From ATZT02 sp046046315 (lineage in GTDB: Bacteria > Actinomycetota > Actinomycetes > S36-B12 > UBA5976), in contig JBJOKB010000091.1 in NCBI GenBank assembly GCA_046046315.1, forward strand, positions 1 to 6,784: 6,784 nt of DNA, read 5' to 3'. The position numbers were made by a program, and so were the translations under genes. Under the pieces are notes generated by a model that ran no database searches, had not been told where the DNA came from, and saw only the letters and a list, made by a program, of their open reading frames with translations. Numbering within the stretch: the first letter of the stretch is position 1; the number at the start of each line of letters is the position of its first letter. Below are positions 1 through 6,780 of this stretch, one piece after another.

Positions 1-1629
1 GTTATCGCTTTCTTTGTATTTTTAACAAGTAATTTAAAAACTACTATTTTGGCTGTTTCACTTTTACTCAGTTGTGGACTTTTAGGAATGTGGACTTACA
101 CAATGGACACAATTGCCATGACATTAGCAGCAGTTATTTTGTCATTGCTGATTGGAATTCCCTTAGGTATTTGGGCAGGATTATCAAATCGGGTTTTAAA
201 AGTTTTAACGCCCTTTTTAGATTTAGCACAAATTCTTCCAACATTGGTTTACTTAGCTCCTTTAGCTTTATTTTTTCTAATTGGTTCAGCATCAGCTGTG
301 ATTGCAACGATGGTTTATAGCATTCCAATTTCAATAAGAATTACTTCTCATGCAATTAGGAGTTTAAACAATTCACCACTTGAAGCTTCAGTTTCAATGG
401 GGGCAACTACTAAACAAACTCTGACCAAAGTGCAATTGCCTATGGGAAAGCAAATGATTGTTTTAGGCATTAATCAAACAGTAATGGCTGCTCTTTCTTT
501 TGTCGTAATTGCAGCGCTTATTGCAGCACCAGGTCTTGGAAAGCCCATTGTTACTGCTTTGACTATAAGAAATGTCGGTGATGGATTTGTTGCTGGATTA
601 GCTGTTGTTTTTGTCGCAATCATGCTCGATAGAAGTACTAGTGCTGCTGCAAAAACAAAAGTCACTTTTATTCCCCCAACAAAAAAAGAAATTCAAAAAA
701 GAAGAATCTATTTAGCAATCATGGGATTACTCGCTGTTGTGTCTATTTGGTTATCGAGGAATTTATTATGGGCAGCAATTTGGCCTAAGCAACTGGATGT
801 TTCTGAAACGGTTGCAAACTCAATCAATGCTGCCACTGATTGGACCACCACAAACTTAAGATTCTTTACGGTTGGTTTTAAAGATTTCATCTCAAACTAT
901 GTGCTTAATTCATTAGAAACACTCTTAGCAGGATCTCCTTGGTTTTTAACTTTGGCAATGATTGCACTCATTGCCTATTTGTTAGGTGGTAGAAAAGCTT
1001 CAATTCTTTCGATTGGATTAATGCTTTCAATTGTTGCCCTAGGTCTGTGGAATGACACCATGATTACTTTGACCCAAACTCTGGTTGCCACGTTATTGAC
1101 CATGATTATTGGTGTAATTCTGGGAGTTTGGATTGGAAGAAGTAACAAAGCAGATCGATTCCTAAGACCAATTCTTGATGCCGGACAAACATTGCCAGCA
1201 TTTGTATATTTAGTTCCAATGCTTGGATTATTTGGACCAACTAGATTTACTGCAATTACCACAGGAATTGTTTATTCGATTCCCATAGTTGTAAAAATTG
1301 TTGGCGAAGGAATTAGAAGTGTGTCAACCACAATGATTGAAGCTGCAACTGCTGCTGGATCAAATGCATGGCAATTGATTACAAAAGTGCAACTTCCTGC
1401 AGCAAAAAAATCTTTATTGCTTGCTACAAATCAAGGACTAATTTTCGTCTTGGCGGTTGTGGTAATTGGTGGCTATGTCGGATCTGGCGGTCTTGGATAC
1501 CTAGTAATTGTGGGAAGCTCTAAACCAGAATTGCAGGGCAAGGGATTAATTGCCGGATTTTCAATCCTCTTATTAGGTGTAATGATTGACCGAGTTGCCC
1601 ACGCCAGTGCTCGTAAATACGGTAATTAA
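1..1629 (+). CDS. proW: Tandem (two-in-one) glycine betaine/proline-type ABC transporter permease, 5'-truncated by window edge
   Basis: Inner-membrane permease of a quaternary-amine (ProU/OpuA-type) ABC importer. The frame is open from base 1, so the gene starts outside the window; the TTG at 49 is not a credible start because hydrophobic in-frame sequence precedes it. The visible 542 residues hold two binding-protein-dependent permease (BPD_transp_1) domains, about 103-640 and 1051-1615. Each has an EAA loop that contacts the ATPase: EASVSMGA...KVQLP (382-441) and EAATAAGS...KVQLP (1339-1398), both 20 codons long. Each half also has the family's ILPTLVYLAP / TLPAFVYLVP segment and a closing LDR/IDR motif. 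Between the domains lie an extra hydrophobic segment (about 712-775) and a ProW-like N-terminal region leading into LGLWNDT, matching LGMWTYT before the first domain. The protein is therefore two ProW units joined head to tail. It lies 90 bp upstream of the binding-protein gene; an ATPase gene is expected further upstream. The family is clear; the exact substrate is inferred. Confidence 0.9.
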   Translation, partial: VIAFFVFLTSNLKTTILAVSLLLSCGLLGMWTYTMDTIAMTLAAVILSLLIGIPLGIWAGLSNRVLKVLTPFLDLAQILPTLVYLAPLALFFLIGSASAVIATMVYSIPISIRITSHAIRSLNNSPLEASVSMGATTKQTLTKVQLPMGKQMIVLGINQTVMAALSFVVIAALIAAPGLGKPIVTALTIRNVGDGFVAGLAVVFVAIMLDRSTSAAAKTKVTFIPPTKKEIQKRRIYLAIMGLLAVVSIWLSRNLLWAAIWPKQLDVSETVANSINAATDWTTTNLRFFTVGFKDFISNYVLNSLETLLAGSPWFLTLAMIALIAYLLGGRKASILSIGLMLSIVALGLWNDTMITLTQTLVATLLTMIIGVILGVWIGRSNKADRFLRPILDAGQTLPAFVYLVPMLGLFGPTRFTAITTGIVYSIPIVVKIVGEGIRSVSTTMIEAATAAGSNAWQLITKVQLPAAKKSLLLATNQGLIFVLAVVVIGGYVGSGGLGYLVIVGSSKPELQGKGLIAGFSILLLGVMIDRVAHASARKYGN

Positions 1630-1647
1630 TAACAAAACCCTATCGAT

Positions 1648-1678
1648 TTCAAGAAACCGCTATTCATAGGTTCTTGAA
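1648..1678 (+). other. Imperfect stem-loop between permease and binding-protein genes
   Basis: The arms are TTCAAGAAACC (1648-1658) and GGTTCTTGAA (1669-1678). They pair over 10 bp with one bulged A, around a 10-nt loop. No T-run follows, so it does not look like an intrinsic terminator. It sits about 40 bases before the binding-protein start. In many ABC importer operons such a structure protects the 5' end of a processed mRNA, so that the binding protein is made in excess of the permease; that role here is inference. It could also be an operator or have no function. Confidence 0.35.
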
Positions 1679-1703
1679 TGTATTAACATTGCAGTAATTC
1701 TCT

Positions 1704-1712
1704 AAAGAGGGA
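1704..1712 (+). promoter_or_regulatory. Strong Shine-Dalgarno for the binding-protein gene
   Basis: The purine run AAAGAGGGA ends 7 nt before the ATG at 1720. It is the best ribosome binding site in the window, it fixes the start codon, and it fits the high expression normally seen for periplasmic/lipoprotein binding proteins. Confidence 0.75.
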
Positions 1713-1719
1713 GAGAAAC

Positions 1720-2685
1720 ATGACACAAAAGTTAAGAGGTCGCACCGCGACCGCTTCACTTTTTGTAACTTTAGGTCTGCTTCTTGCAGCATGTTCAGGA
1801 TCTGGTGTTGATCAAGCAGCAACAGAAGATTCTGCAGCTACAACCGCAGAATGTGGCGCTTGGGGAATTGCGATGCATCCATGGGTTGGATACACCGCAA
1901 CTGCAAACGTTATTACTGAAGTTGCGAAAAAAGAACTTGGTTGTGAAATTACACAATCACAATTAGATGAAGCTGGCGTTACTTATGACGCAATGGAAGC
2001 TGGAACAGTTGACGTAATTGTTGAAGACTGGGGCGGCGGACGTTGGCAAGAATGGGTAGATCGCGGCGCAATAAAAGAAGTTGGTCCTAACGGACAAGAA
2101 GGTCTAATTGGTATGTATGTACCAAAATGGATGGCTGATGAATATCCAGACATTACAGATTCTGCCAACTTAAATAAGTATGCAGATTTGTTTAAGACCG
2201 CAGACTCAGGTGGAAAAGGTGCTTGGTACGAAGGTCCTCCGGGCTACACCACAATCGGTGAAAAGATGATCGAAGCAAACAAACTGAACTTCAAAGCAAT
2301 TAATACTGGTTCAGAAGCTGCGTTGATTGATCTATTTACTGATGGTCAAAAAAATAAGAAAGCTGTTTTGGGATATTGGTACACACCACAATATTTCAAT
2401 GCTCAAGTTGAATTAGCAAGAATTAACTTTCCTGCAAATGATTGGGCTGATGCAGCACAAGCAAGTGGTTTAACAGATTATCCAGCAACACCATTAATTA
2501 AATTAGCAACAACAAAATTAATGGAATCTGGTTCACCATTTGCAACTCTGATTCAAAACTTCCAATGGTCCAATGAAGACCAAAACGGAGTAGCCGCAGA
2601 TATTGAGGGCGGTATGGATCCAGCAGCTGCTGCTCAAAAGTGGATAGATGCAAACCCTGACAAGGTTAAAGCCTGGTTGGGATAA
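1720..2685 (+). CDS. proX: Glycine betaine/proline-type ABC transporter substrate-binding lipoprotein (OpuAC family)
   Basis: 321-residue extracytoplasmic solute-binding protein that would deliver ligand to the tandem permease upstream. The N-terminus is a lipoprotein signal: basic start (K4, R6, R8), hydrophobic stretch, and lipobox LAAC with Cys25 as the lipid-anchored residue. A flexible Ala/Thr/Ser/Gln-rich linker follows to about residue 43. The mature domain opens with WGIAMHPWVGY (Trp48, Trp55, Tyr58), then VDVIVEDWGGGRW (Asp98, Trp104, Trp109). Further on is GYWYTPQYF (218-226). This aromatic-rich pattern is typical of OpuAC/ProX proteins, which hold quaternary ammonium groups in Trp/Tyr cages. 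Which aromatics form the cage cannot be told from sequence alone. Cys45 and Cys75 could form a disulfide. The length is normal and the gene is complete, with a strong ribosome binding site and a terminator 17 bp after the stop. Glycine betaine is the likeliest ligand given the downstream genes; dimethylglycine, proline betaine or choline cannot be excluded. Confidence 0.9.
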   Translation: MTQKLRGRTATASLFVTLGLLLAACSGSGVDQAATEDSAATTAECGAWGIAMHPWVGYTATANVITEVAKKELGCEITQSQLDEAGVTYDAMEAGTVDVIVEDWGGGRWQEWVDRGAIKEVGPNGQEGLIGMYVPKWMADEYPDITDSANLNKYADLFKTADSGGKGAWYEGPPGYTTIGEKMIEANKLNFKAINTGSEAALIDLFTDGQKNKKAVLGYWYTPQYFNAQVELARINFPANDWADAAQASGLTDYPATPLIKLATTKLMESGSPFATLIQNFQWSNEDQNGVAADIEGGMDPAAAAQKWIDANPDKVKAWLG

Positions 2686-2702
2686 GTAAATAAGTACAAC
2701 TA

Positions 2703-2733
2703 GGGGCAGGCACTTGACGTGCCTGCCCCTTTT
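2703..2733 (+). terminator. Intrinsic terminator after the binding-protein gene
   Basis: A perfect 11-bp GC-rich stem, GGGGCAGGCAC (2703-2713) with GTGCCTGCCCC (2719-2729), encloses a TTGAC loop and is followed by TTTT. A2702 and T2730 add a twelfth pair. It begins 17 bp after the stop codon. This closes the transporter transcription unit and separates it from the catabolic operon. The T-tract is short, so some read-through is possible. Confidence 0.9.
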
Positions 2734-2753
2734 GCATGAGCATAGGTTTATCG

Positions 2754-2782
2754 TTAAGAATTAAGAAGTGCTGTTTCATAAT
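2754..2782 (+). promoter_or_regulatory. Putative promoter of the dimethylglycine/sarcosine operon
   Basis: A -35-like TTAAGA (2754-2759, four of six matches to TTGACA) lies 17 bp from a -10-like CATAAT (2777-2782, five of six to TATAAT). The predicted start of transcription is near 2788-2790, about 30 bases before the oxidase ATG. TTAAGAA occurs twice in tandem (2754-2760, 2761-2767), so the -35 assignment is not unique. The position just after a terminator and before a new operon supports a promoter here. The exact boxes are inferred. Confidence 0.5.
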
Positions 2783-2789
2783 GCGAAAC
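2773..2789 (+). promoter_or_regulatory. Palindromic candidate operator overlapping the -10 box
   Basis: GTTTCATAATGCGAAAC has arms GTTTC and GAAAC plus an inner A/T pair, giving the pattern GTTTC-NN-A-N-T-NN-GAAAC. It fully covers the proposed -10 CATAAT, the usual place for a repressor site. A second overlapping inverted repeat, ATGCG-AAA-CGCAT (2781-2793), shares its right half. No regulator gene is visible in the window, so I cannot name the protein that would bind. Confidence 0.4.
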
Positions 2790-2791
2790 GC

Positions 2792-2821
2792 ATGACAAAC
2801 CAACCGAAAGTGTTTTATTAA
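2792..2821 (+). CDS. Possible nine-codon upstream ORF whose stop overlaps the oxidase start
   Basis: ATG at 2792 opens MTNQPKVFY and ends at TAA 2819-2821, whose last A is the first base of the next ATG (TAATG). With the proposed transcription start at about 2788-2790, this ORF would be almost leaderless, a form of initiation common in Actinobacteria. It could couple translation into the oxidase gene, whose own Shine-Dalgarno is poor. A frame this short can arise by chance, and the peptide has no recognisable feature. Confidence 0.25.
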   Translation: MTNQPKVFY

Positions 2822-5247
2822 TGTCAAAAAAAGTTGTTATCATCGGTGCAGGAATTGTTGGATGCGCATTAGCTGATGAATTAACTCAACGTGGTTGGAC
2901 AGATGTCACAGTTTTAGAGCAAGGTCCCCTTTGGGCAGCAGGTGGTTCGACTTCACATGCACCTGGTTTGGTTTTTCAAACAAATGGCAGTAAATCTTTA
3001 GCCCTTTATGCCAAATACACCGTTGAAAAATTGTGTTCCCTTGATTTAGATGGCCAACCTTGTTTCTTGCAAGTTGGTTCCTTAGAAGTTGCAACAACTA
3101 AAGAAAGATTAAAGGAATTGCATCGCAGAGCAAGCCTTGCAACTGCTTGGGGAATTGCAGCCAAAGTAATAAGTGCCAAAGAGGCAAAAAAGCTCTTTCC
3201 CCTACTAGAAGAAAAAGCAATTCTTGGAGCACTTCATGTGCCAACAGATGGTTTAGCAAAAGCTTTAAGAGCAGATGAAGCAATGGGAAGACTTGCAATT
3301 TCAAGAGGAGCAAAGTTTTTAGAAAAACATGAAGTTTTAGATATTTTGCAAGAAAACGGAAAAGTAACAGGAGTTAGAACCAACAACGGTGATTTTGCTG
3401 CAGAAATAGTTATTGCATGCGCTGGAATTTGGGGACCAAAAGTTGGCGACATGATTGGGATGCCAACAGCAATTCAACCTCTTGCCCATCAACTTGCTTG
3501 GATGCAAGATCTTCCTGGATTAGCTGATCAAAATGAAGAAGCAACATTGCCTCTACTAAGACACCAAGATAAAGATTTGTATTACCGACAAAGAAATAAA
3601 GGATTAGGTGTTGGTTGGTATGGACATAAACCTTTACCTGTAAAAGCTAAAGATATTTTGCCTTTTGATAAAGCAAAAGTAATGCCATCAGTATTGGATT
3701 TCACTAAGAAAGAATGGGAAGGTGCAATTAAGCACTCTGGAAAAATAGTCCCAGAATTAAAGAAAGCAAAAATTGATAGTGCCATGAATGGTTTATTTTC
3801 ATTCACCGTTGATGGTTTTCCTTTAATGGGTGAATGGGCAGGATTGAAAGGATTTTGGACAGCAGAAGCAGTTTGGGTCACTCATTCTGCAGGTGTTGCA
3901 AAAGCTATTGCTGAATGGTTAGTAGATGGTCATCCATCTTTGTCTGTTCATGAGTCTGATGTAAACAGATTTGAAAAACATCAAATTGGTCCAGAGCACA
4001 TTGAAATGCGCGGTAAACAAAATTATGTAGAAGTTTATGACATTTTGCATCCACTTGAACCAATGAAAGAACCGCGACCATTAAGAACTACGGGTTTTTA
4101 TCCACGACAAAAAGCACTTGGTGGATATTTTCTAGAAGCAACAGGTTACGAAAGACCTCAATGGTATGAAACTAATAAAAAACTTGTTGCAAAATATAAA
4201 TCCCCAAAAAGAAATCCTTGGGCATCAATGCATTGGTCACCAATTATTGGAGCAGAAGCGCAATACGTTAGAAAACATGTTGGATTATTTGACATAACCT
4301 CTTTAAAACGAATTGAGGTTTCCGGAAAAGGTGCCCTTAATTTCTTGCAACATCAGACAACAGGCAAATTAGATAAATCTGTTGGATCAATTACATATTG
4401 TTTAATGCTCACTCCACACGGCGGAATACTAAGTGATATCACTGTGACAAGACTTGGCGAAAACCATTTTGTTCTAGGTGCAAATGGAAATGTTGATCTA
4501 GTTAGATTACAAAATGCAGCCCCAGATGATGTTCACGTTAGAGATATAACATCAGGAACGATTGGTTTAGGATTATTTGGTCCAAAAGCAAGACAACTTG
4601 CTCAATCTATATGTGAAGATGATTTATCAAATGAATCCCTTGGATATTTCAAAGCCAAAAAAACATACTTAGGTCAAGTCCCAGTTACTCTATGGAGATT
4701 GTCGTATGTAGGTGAACTTGGCTTTGAAATTTATGCAGATGCAGATATGGCATTGAAACTTTGGGACACACTATTTAAAGCAGGTAAGAAATTTGGATTA
4801 ATTCCAGCAGGACGTGGTGCATTTAACAGTATGCGTTTAGAAAAAGGTTATCGCTCATACGGAGCCGAAATGACTAGTGAACACAACCCTTTCGAAGCTG
4901 GTTTAGGTTTTGCAGTGAGAAAAACAGGTGGCTTTATTGGTCATGAAGCACTTTCAAAAATAAATCCTGAGAACATTACTCGTAGATTAAGTTGCCTAGT
5001 TATAGAAAAAGACTTAGATGTAGTTATGGGCAAAGAACCAGTAATAGTGAATAACAAAGTTGTCGGATACACAACTTCTGCCTATTACGGACATAGCGTT
5101 GGCGCTCCCCTTGCTTATGCCTGGTTACCAATTGAGAACAGCAAAGTTGGCACCAAAGTAGAAATTCAATATTTTGACAAATTAGTTAAAGCAAAAGTCG
5201 GCAACGATCCACTATTTGATCCTGACATGACCAGATTGAAATCCTAA
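2821..5247 (+). CDS. dmg: Dimethylglycine oxidase (FAD amine oxidase fused to a GcvT-type folate domain)
   Basis: 808-residue cytoplasmic flavoenzyme that oxidatively demethylates N,N-dimethylglycine to sarcosine and can transfer the one-carbon unit to tetrahydrofolate as 5,10-methylene-THF. Residues 4-365 are a DAO-type FAD domain: GAGIVG at 9-14, Glu33 at the end of the second strand for the FAD ribose, and GGSTSHAPG with His46, the family's covalent FAD histidine. His223 (PLAHQ) and Tyr254 (DLYYR) match, as I recall the alignment, the active-site His225/Tyr259 of the Arthrobacter globiformis enzyme. A linker domain spans about 370-425. The GcvT folate domain (about 427-690) has Asp539 in SDITV, the expected folate-side acid, and LEKGYRSYG; a GcvT C-terminal barrel ends at DPLFDPDMTRLK. 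Length is close to the Arthrobacter protein (about 830). The start is fixed: an in-frame stop lies at 2779 with no start codon between. The ribosome site is weak (GAAAG, 2806-2810). First gene of the operon, 4 bp before soxB. Sarcosine dehydrogenase is the main alternative but fits less well. Confidence 0.9.
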   Translation: MSKKVVIIGAGIVGCALADELTQRGWTDVTVLEQGPLWAAGGSTSHAPGLVFQTNGSKSLALYAKYTVEKLCSLDLDGQPCFLQVGSLEVATTKERLKELHRRASLATAWGIAAKVISAKEAKKLFPLLEEKAILGALHVPTDGLAKALRADEAMGRLAISRGAKFLEKHEVLDILQENGKVTGVRTNNGDFAAEIVIACAGIWGPKVGDMIGMPTAIQPLAHQLAWMQDLPGLADQNEEATLPLLRHQDKDLYYRQRNKGLGVGWYGHKPLPVKAKDILPFDKAKVMPSVLDFTKKEWEGAIKHSGKIVPELKKAKIDSAMNGLFSFTVDGFPLMGEWAGLKGFWTAEAVWVTHSAGVAKAIAEWLVDGHPSLSVHESDVNRFEKHQIGPEHIEMRGKQNYVEVYDILHPLEPMKEPRPLRTTGFYPRQKALGGYFLEATGYERPQWYETNKKLVAKYKSPKRNPWASMHWSPIIGAEAQYVRKHVGLFDITSLKRIEVSGKGALNFLQHQTTGKLDKSVGSITYCLMLTPHGGILSDITVTRLGENHFVLGANGNVDLVRLQNAAPDDVHVRDITSGTIGLGLFGPKARQLAQSICEDDLSNESLGYFKAKKTYLGQVPVTLWRLSYVGELGFEIYADADMALKLWDTLFKAGKKFGLIPAGRGAFNSMRLEKGYRSYGAEMTSEHNPFEAGLGFAVRKTGGFIGHEALSKINPENITRRLSCLVIEKDLDVVMGKEPVIVNNKVVGYTTSAYYGHSVGAPLAYAWLPIENSKVGTKVEIQYFDKLVKAKVGNDPLFDPDMTRLKS

Positions 5248-5251
5248 AGTA

Positions 5252-6487
5252 ATGACAATTAAGAGAAGACATACCGCAGAGTTACCAGAACATCCAGACT
5301 TTTTATGGAAAAACCCTTCTCCTAAAAAGTCTTATGACGTCATTGTTATTGGTGCAGGCGGACATGGTTTAGCAACCGCTTATTACTTAGCAAAGAATTT
5401 TGGAATTACTAACGTTGCAGTTTTGGAAAAAGGCTGGCTTGCTGGTGGAAATATGGGAAGAAATACCACCATTATTAGATCAAATTATTTATGGGATGAA
5501 AGTGCTGGAATTTATGAAAAATCACTTCAACTTTGGGAGAATTTAGAAGAAGAAGTTGGTTATGAAATGTTCTTTGACCAACGTGGAGTTATGACACTTG
5601 CCCATAGTGTAAGTGATTTGCGAAGCAAACAAAGAAACTTTTATGCCAATGCAGTAAACGACATAGATTCCCAATGGTTAACACCTGAAGAAGTAAAAAA
5701 AATCGCACCCATTGTAAATATTTCTCCAAATGTGAGAAATCCCGTATTAGGTGCTACTTATCAAGCACGAGGTGGAATAGCTAAGCATGATTGGGTTGCA
5801 TGGGGTTATGCAAAAGCTGCTAGTGATTTAGGTGTGGATTTAATTCAAGGATGCGAAGTTAAAAAAATTAAAGTTGAAAATGGCAAAGTTGTGGGAGTTG
5901 ACACAAACCAAGGTTTTATTTCTGCAAACAAAGTAGCTATGGCTGCAGCAGGTCACACATCGGTTTTGGCTGAAATGGCTGGCTTTAGAGTCCCACTTCA
6001 AAGTCGACCATTACAAGCTTTAGTTTCTGAATTGTTGGAACAGGTATTAGACACAGTAATCATGAGTGGTGCAGTTCATGTTTACGTAAGTCAGGCTCAT
6101 AAAGGCGAACTAGTTATGGGAGCAGGTACTGATGCTTACAACTCATATGCCCAACGTGGTGGATTTCATGTTATTGAACATCAATTAGCTTCTGCACTTG
6201 AATTATTTCCAATTTTTTCTCGTGCACATTTATTAAGAACTTGGGGCGGAATTGTTGATATCGCACCTGATGCATCCCCAATTCTGGGTTTAACACCTGT
6301 TGAAAATCTTTACATCAATTCTGGTTGGGGTACAGGCGGATTCAAAGCAACACCAGGATCTGGTTGGGCTTTTGCCGACACCATCGCGCATAACCGTGCC
6401 CATGATTTAGTGAAACCATATTCTCTTGATCGTTTTGTTTCTGGCCATTTAATTGATGAACACGGCGCAGCCGGTGTGGCACATTAA
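5252..6487 (+). CDS. soxB: Sarcosine oxidase, beta subunit (heterotetrameric)
   Basis: 411-residue flavin subunit of the alpha-beta-gamma-delta sarcosine oxidase, which converts sarcosine to glycine with formation of H2O2 and, with THF, 5,10-methylene-THF. The N-terminus LPEHPDFLW...KKSYD leads into a Rossmann GAGGHG (34-39), then LEKGWLAGGN and GRNTTIIRSNYLWDE, a stretch highly characteristic of SoxB. His179 in GGIAKHDWVAWGYA is at the position of the covalent FMN histidine (His173 in characterised enzymes). Lys365 in GGFKATPG corresponds to the conserved active-site lysine region. The C-terminus RFVSGHLIDEHGAAGVAH is complete and family-typical, so the gene is full length. It starts 4 bp after the oxidase stop with no convincing Shine-Dalgarno, which suggests translational coupling. 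The subunit also binds non-covalent FAD. Small departures from the usual motifs, such as GGNMGRN where I would expect GGNTGRN, look like normal divergence. Confidence 0.95.
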   Translation: MTIKRRHTAELPEHPDFLWKNPSPKKSYDVIVIGAGGHGLATAYYLAKNFGITNVAVLEKGWLAGGNMGRNTTIIRSNYLWDESAGIYEKSLQLWENLEEEVGYEMFFDQRGVMTLAHSVSDLRSKQRNFYANAVNDIDSQWLTPEEVKKIAPIVNISPNVRNPVLGATYQARGGIAKHDWVAWGYAKAASDLGVDLIQGCEVKKIKVENGKVVGVDTNQGFISANKVAMAAAGHTSVLAEMAGFRVPLQSRPLQALVSELLEQVLDTVIMSGAVHVYVSQAHKGELVMGAGTDAYNSYAQRGGFHVIEHQLASALELFPIFSRAHLLRTWGGIVDIAPDASPILGLTPVENLYINSGWGTGGFKATPGSGWAFADTIAHNRAHDLVKPYSLDRFVSGHLIDEHGAAGVAH

Positions 6488-6490
6488 GGA
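6486..6490 (+). promoter_or_regulatory. Shine-Dalgarno of soxD overlapping the soxB stop
   Basis: AAGGA begins inside the soxB TAA stop codon and lies 8 nt before the soxD ATG at 6499. It is the only clear ribosome site within the catabolic operon and confirms the soxD start. Confidence 0.65.
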
Positions 6491-6498
6491 AAATTTTA

Positions 6499-6780
6499 AT
6501 GTTACTAATTAATTGTCCATGGTGTGGACCAAGAGATGAAACAGAATTTCACTACGGAAGTGAAGCTCACATTGGCTATCCAGAAAAACCTGAAGAACTA
6601 ACTGACAAACAATGGGCAGAATATATTTTTTATCGCAATAATCCCAAAGGTTGGTTTGCTGAACGTTGGGTACATTCAGTTGGATGTCGCCGTTGGTTCA
6701 ATATTTGGCGAAACACTGTGACTCATGAATTTGGTCCAAGTTACAAACCATTTACCAAGCAACCAAGTAGGCCTAAATGA
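6499..6780 (+). CDS. soxD: Sarcosine oxidase, delta subunit (zinc-binding)
   Basis: 93-residue small subunit of heterotetrameric sarcosine oxidase. It is structural: it binds one zinc ion and helps hold the alpha and beta subunits together. The N-terminal CPWCGPRDETEFHYG motif is the family signature. Cys6, Cys9, His59 (WVHSVGC) and Cys63 reproduce the known zinc ligands at the same numbers as in the characterised protein. CRRWFN and the Arg/Lys/Pro-rich tail are also typical. It is complete, 11 bp after soxB, and its TGA overlaps the next gene's ATG (ATGA at 6777-6780). The order soxB-soxD-soxA is the standard sox operon order. Confidence 0.95.
   Translation: MLLINCPWCGPRDETEFHYGSEAHIGYPEKPEELTDKQWAEYIFYRNNPKGWFAERWVHSVGCRRWFNIWRNTVTHEFGPSYKPFTKQPSRPK

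Noticed and set aside
49..51. TTG as the start of the permease gene
   Set aside because: The frame is open and hydrophobic back to base 1, and the preceding residues look like normal ProW N-terminal sequence. The true start is outside the window.
975..1262. 95-residue minus-strand frame
   Set aside because: It lies wholly inside the permease domain on the opposite strand, has no family resemblance and no ribosome site; a shadow of the real gene.
1681..1686. TATTAA as a -10 box of a separate promoter for the binding protein
   Set aside because: No acceptable -35 is found 16-18 bp upstream (that stretch falls in the stem-loop), so a promoter is not supported.
1784..1966. 60-residue plus-strand frame inside the binding-protein gene
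   Set aside because: Low-complexity Gln/Leu/Lys-rich out-of-frame reading of the lipoprotein linker; no start signal.
2734..2820. Glycine riboswitch or other structured leader before the oxidase
   Set aside because: The region is only 87 bp, much of it upstream of the predicted transcription start, and I see no tandem aptamer core or expression-platform hairpin.
3582..3881. 99-residue minus-strand frame
   Set aside because: It lies opposite a well-conserved part of dimethylglycine oxidase and shows no recognisable motif. The same holds for the smaller minus-strand frames between 2906 and 3452.
2821..5247. Sarcosine dehydrogenase or a stand-alone glycine-cleavage T protein
   Set aside because: The FAD domain plus GcvT fusion rules out plain GcvT. 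Motifs across the chain follow bacterial dimethylglycine oxidase, and the operon already supplies a sarcosine oxidase.
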